DNA of 64,000 nt. Source: Vibrio comitans. Lineage in GTDB: Bacteria > Pseudomonadota > Gammaproteobacteria > Enterobacterales > Vibrionaceae. The translations under genes and the position numbers were made by a program. Below are positions 62,703 to 64,000 of the stretch, piece by piece (the first letter of the stretch is position 1; the number at the start of each line of letters is the position of its first letter). Location: contig AP024866.1 of NCBI GenBank assembly GCA_024346835.1, positions 186,001 through 250,000 of the forward strand. Reading direction: 5' to 3'. Below the pieces are notes generated by a model. The model saw only the letters and a list, made by a program, of their open reading frames with translations, ran no database searches and was not told the DNA's origin.

Positions 62703-62719
62703 TTTATCTAACGTTATTT

Positions 62720-62747
62720 AAGGCCAGCCATAGTGCTGGTCTTTTTT
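62720..62747 (+). terminator. Terminator of pgi
   Basis: AGGCCAGC and GCTGGTCT form a stem (one G-U) followed by six T. Confidence 0.85.
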
Positions 62748-62823
62748 ATGTCTGTAATAAACTGGTCTATTTTATAGACAGGATGTAGAATACGCCCTCA
62801 TTTTTATTCGTGGATTGAACCTT

Positions 62824-63804
62824 ATGTACCCATCTTCTAGACTCTCTGTCGCTCCAATGCTCGATTGGACGGATCGTCATTGTCGATATTTTCACAGGTT
62901 GCTGTCGCAAAACACTTTGTTGTATACCGAGATGGTAACAACGGGTGCGATTATTCATGGTAAGGGTGACTTTCTACGTTTTAGCGAACAGGAGCATCCC
63001 ATTGCTCTGCAGCTTGGTGGCTCAAATGCTAAAGATCTCGCGCACTGTGCAAAACTGGCAGAAGAGCGTGGCTATGATGAGGTGAACCTTAATGTGGGCT
63101 GCCCATCTGACAGAGTGCAAAACGGTAGGTTTGGCGCCTGTCTTATGGCTGAACCACAGTTGGTTGCAGACTGCATTGCCGAAATGAAATCGGTCGTCGA
63201 TATTCCTGTAACAGTAAAAACCCGTATTGGTATTGATGACCAAGATTCGTATGAATTTTTGACTGACTTTGTTTCTATTGTCCATGAGAAGGGTGGTTGT
63301 GATCACTTTACTATTCATGCGCGTAAAGCGTGGCTGAGTGGACTTAGCCCGAAAGAAAACCGAGAGATCCCACCGTTGGATTACCCTCGCGCTTATCAGA
63401 TCAAGAAAGATTTTCCGCACTTAGATATTGCTGTTAACGGCGGCGTGAAAACCTTAGAAGAAACGTTAGAGCATCTAGAGCATCTTGATGGCGTAATGAT
63501 CGGTCGAGAGGCTTATCAAAACCCATACCTGTTAGCGGAAGTGGACCAACGTATCTTTGGTCAAGACAAGCCAATCATTAAACGTAGTGAAGTGGTTGAG
63601 TTAATGTACCCATACATTGAGCAACAACTTTCCGAAGGTGCTTACCTAGGGCATATCACCCGTCACATGCTAGGTTTGTTCCAAAGCATGCCCGGTGCAC
63701 GTCAATGGCGACGCTATATTAGTGAAAATGCACACAAGCCAGGCTCAGGTATTGAGGTGGTTGAGGCTGCATTAGCTAAAATTCCTAAAGAGTTAGGTGT
63801 GTAA
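62824..63804 (+). CDS. dusA: tRNA-dihydrouridine(20/20a) synthase DusA
   Basis: DusA reduces U20 and U20a in tRNA D-loops with FMN and NADPH. The 326 residues start at the ATG 62824 ([20 protein letters not shown]); a TTG three codons earlier is less likely. Visible are the N-terminal FMN barrel motif [16 protein letters not shown], the catalytic Cys93 in [33 protein letters not shown], typical of DusA, and NGGVKTLEE. It is alone, with a terminator after it. Confidence 0.96.
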   Translation: MYPSSRLSVAPMLDWTDRHCRYFHRLLSQNTLLYTEMVTTGAIIHGKGDFLRFSEQEHPIALQLGGSNAKDLAHCAKLAEERGYDEVNLNVGCPSDRVQNGRFGACLMAEPQLVADCIAEMKSVVDIPVTVKTRIGIDDQDSYEFLTDFVSIVHEKGGCDHFTIHARKAWLSGLSPKENREIPPLDYPRAYQIKKDFPHLDIAVNGGVKTLEETLEHLEHLDGVMIGREAYQNPYLLAEVDQRIFGQDKPIIKRSEVVELMYPYIEQQLSEGAYLGHITRHMLGLFQSMPGARQWRRYISENAHKPGSGIEVVEAALAKIPKELGV

Positions 63805-63847
63805 AACTCACCACTAACTGGTTATTTTTACTAAACTCTATTCTCGA

Positions 63848-63879
63848 AAAGGCTCTCGCATTTGGTGAGAGCCTTTTTT
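63848..63879 (+). terminator. Terminator of dusA
   Basis: AAAGGCTCTC-GCATTTGGT-GAGAGCCTTT followed by T residues. From here to the end of the window I see no gene. Confidence 0.88.
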
Positions 63880-64000
63880 ATTGTATTTAATCAATGGGTT
63901 AACATGTGGCATAAGGTTGGCAAGGTACTTGCTTTCTAAGTGTAATAGAGGGGATGACGCGCGATGCTACCCCACACCATTAATCTGTAGTTGGAGAGTG

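Overview
This window is a piece of core chromosome from a gammaproteobacterium, almost certainly Vibrionaceae and probably Vibrio chromosome 1. The reasons are the protein sequences, a gene order that follows the E. coli 88-96 min region with Vibrio-type insertions (DUF805 protein, exported pullulanase, ModF-like ATPase next to YbiT, DASS transporter), and AmiB with three LysM repeats. I cannot name a species. I see no intact prophage, insertion sequence, integron, CRISPR array or defence island. The novelty is in noncoding DNA and in a few odd proteins.

Layout. 1-9751: central carbon metabolism and envelope (tpiA, a tautomerase, DUF805, glpX, zapB, envC, gpmI, yibN, secB, gpsA, cysE). 9786-13680: a MATE exporter, a 267-bp nested-palindrome MITE-like element, then groES-groEL behind a clear sigma-32 promoter. 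13681-21930: a 1292-residue exported pullulanase, a ModF-like double ATPase with one degenerate ATP site, the ABC-F protein YbiT and a small exported repeat protein. 21931-28136: the EF-P group (epmB, efp, epmA) around fumarate reductase frdABCD. 28156-36512: EamA and DASS transporters, a phosphodiesterase, menA-rraA, a TetR regulator, rsgA-psd and orn.

36564-38287: nine tRNA genes (five Gly-GCC, four initiator Met) in an almost perfect 242-bp tandem array, then an AT-rich gene-free stretch with two inverted consensus DnaA boxes. It lies between the Gly tRNAs and queG, which is where E. coli carries the DnaA-titrating locus datA, so this is the best candidate for an undescribed functional element here. 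38288-48820: queG, then tsaE-amiB-mutL-miaA-hfq-hflX-hflK-hflC-yjeT with overlapping or tight junctions. 48960-55418: purA, the divergent hmp/nsrR pair with two NsrR-like operators, then rnr-rlmB. 55419-57322: a gene remnant and the rpsF-priB-rpsR-rplI operon with its promoter and a hairpin like the S6:S18 leader. 57340-64000: a DUF481 outer-membrane protein, dnaB-alr, pgi and dusA.

Several genes work together. EnvC activates the amidase AmiB, and ZapB acts at the same division site. EpmB and EpmA modify EF-P. NsrR represses hmp. HflK and HflC form the FtsH regulator. TpiA, GpmI, GlpX and Pgi serve glycolysis and gluconeogenesis. GpsA, Psd and the phosphodiesterase serve phospholipid metabolism.
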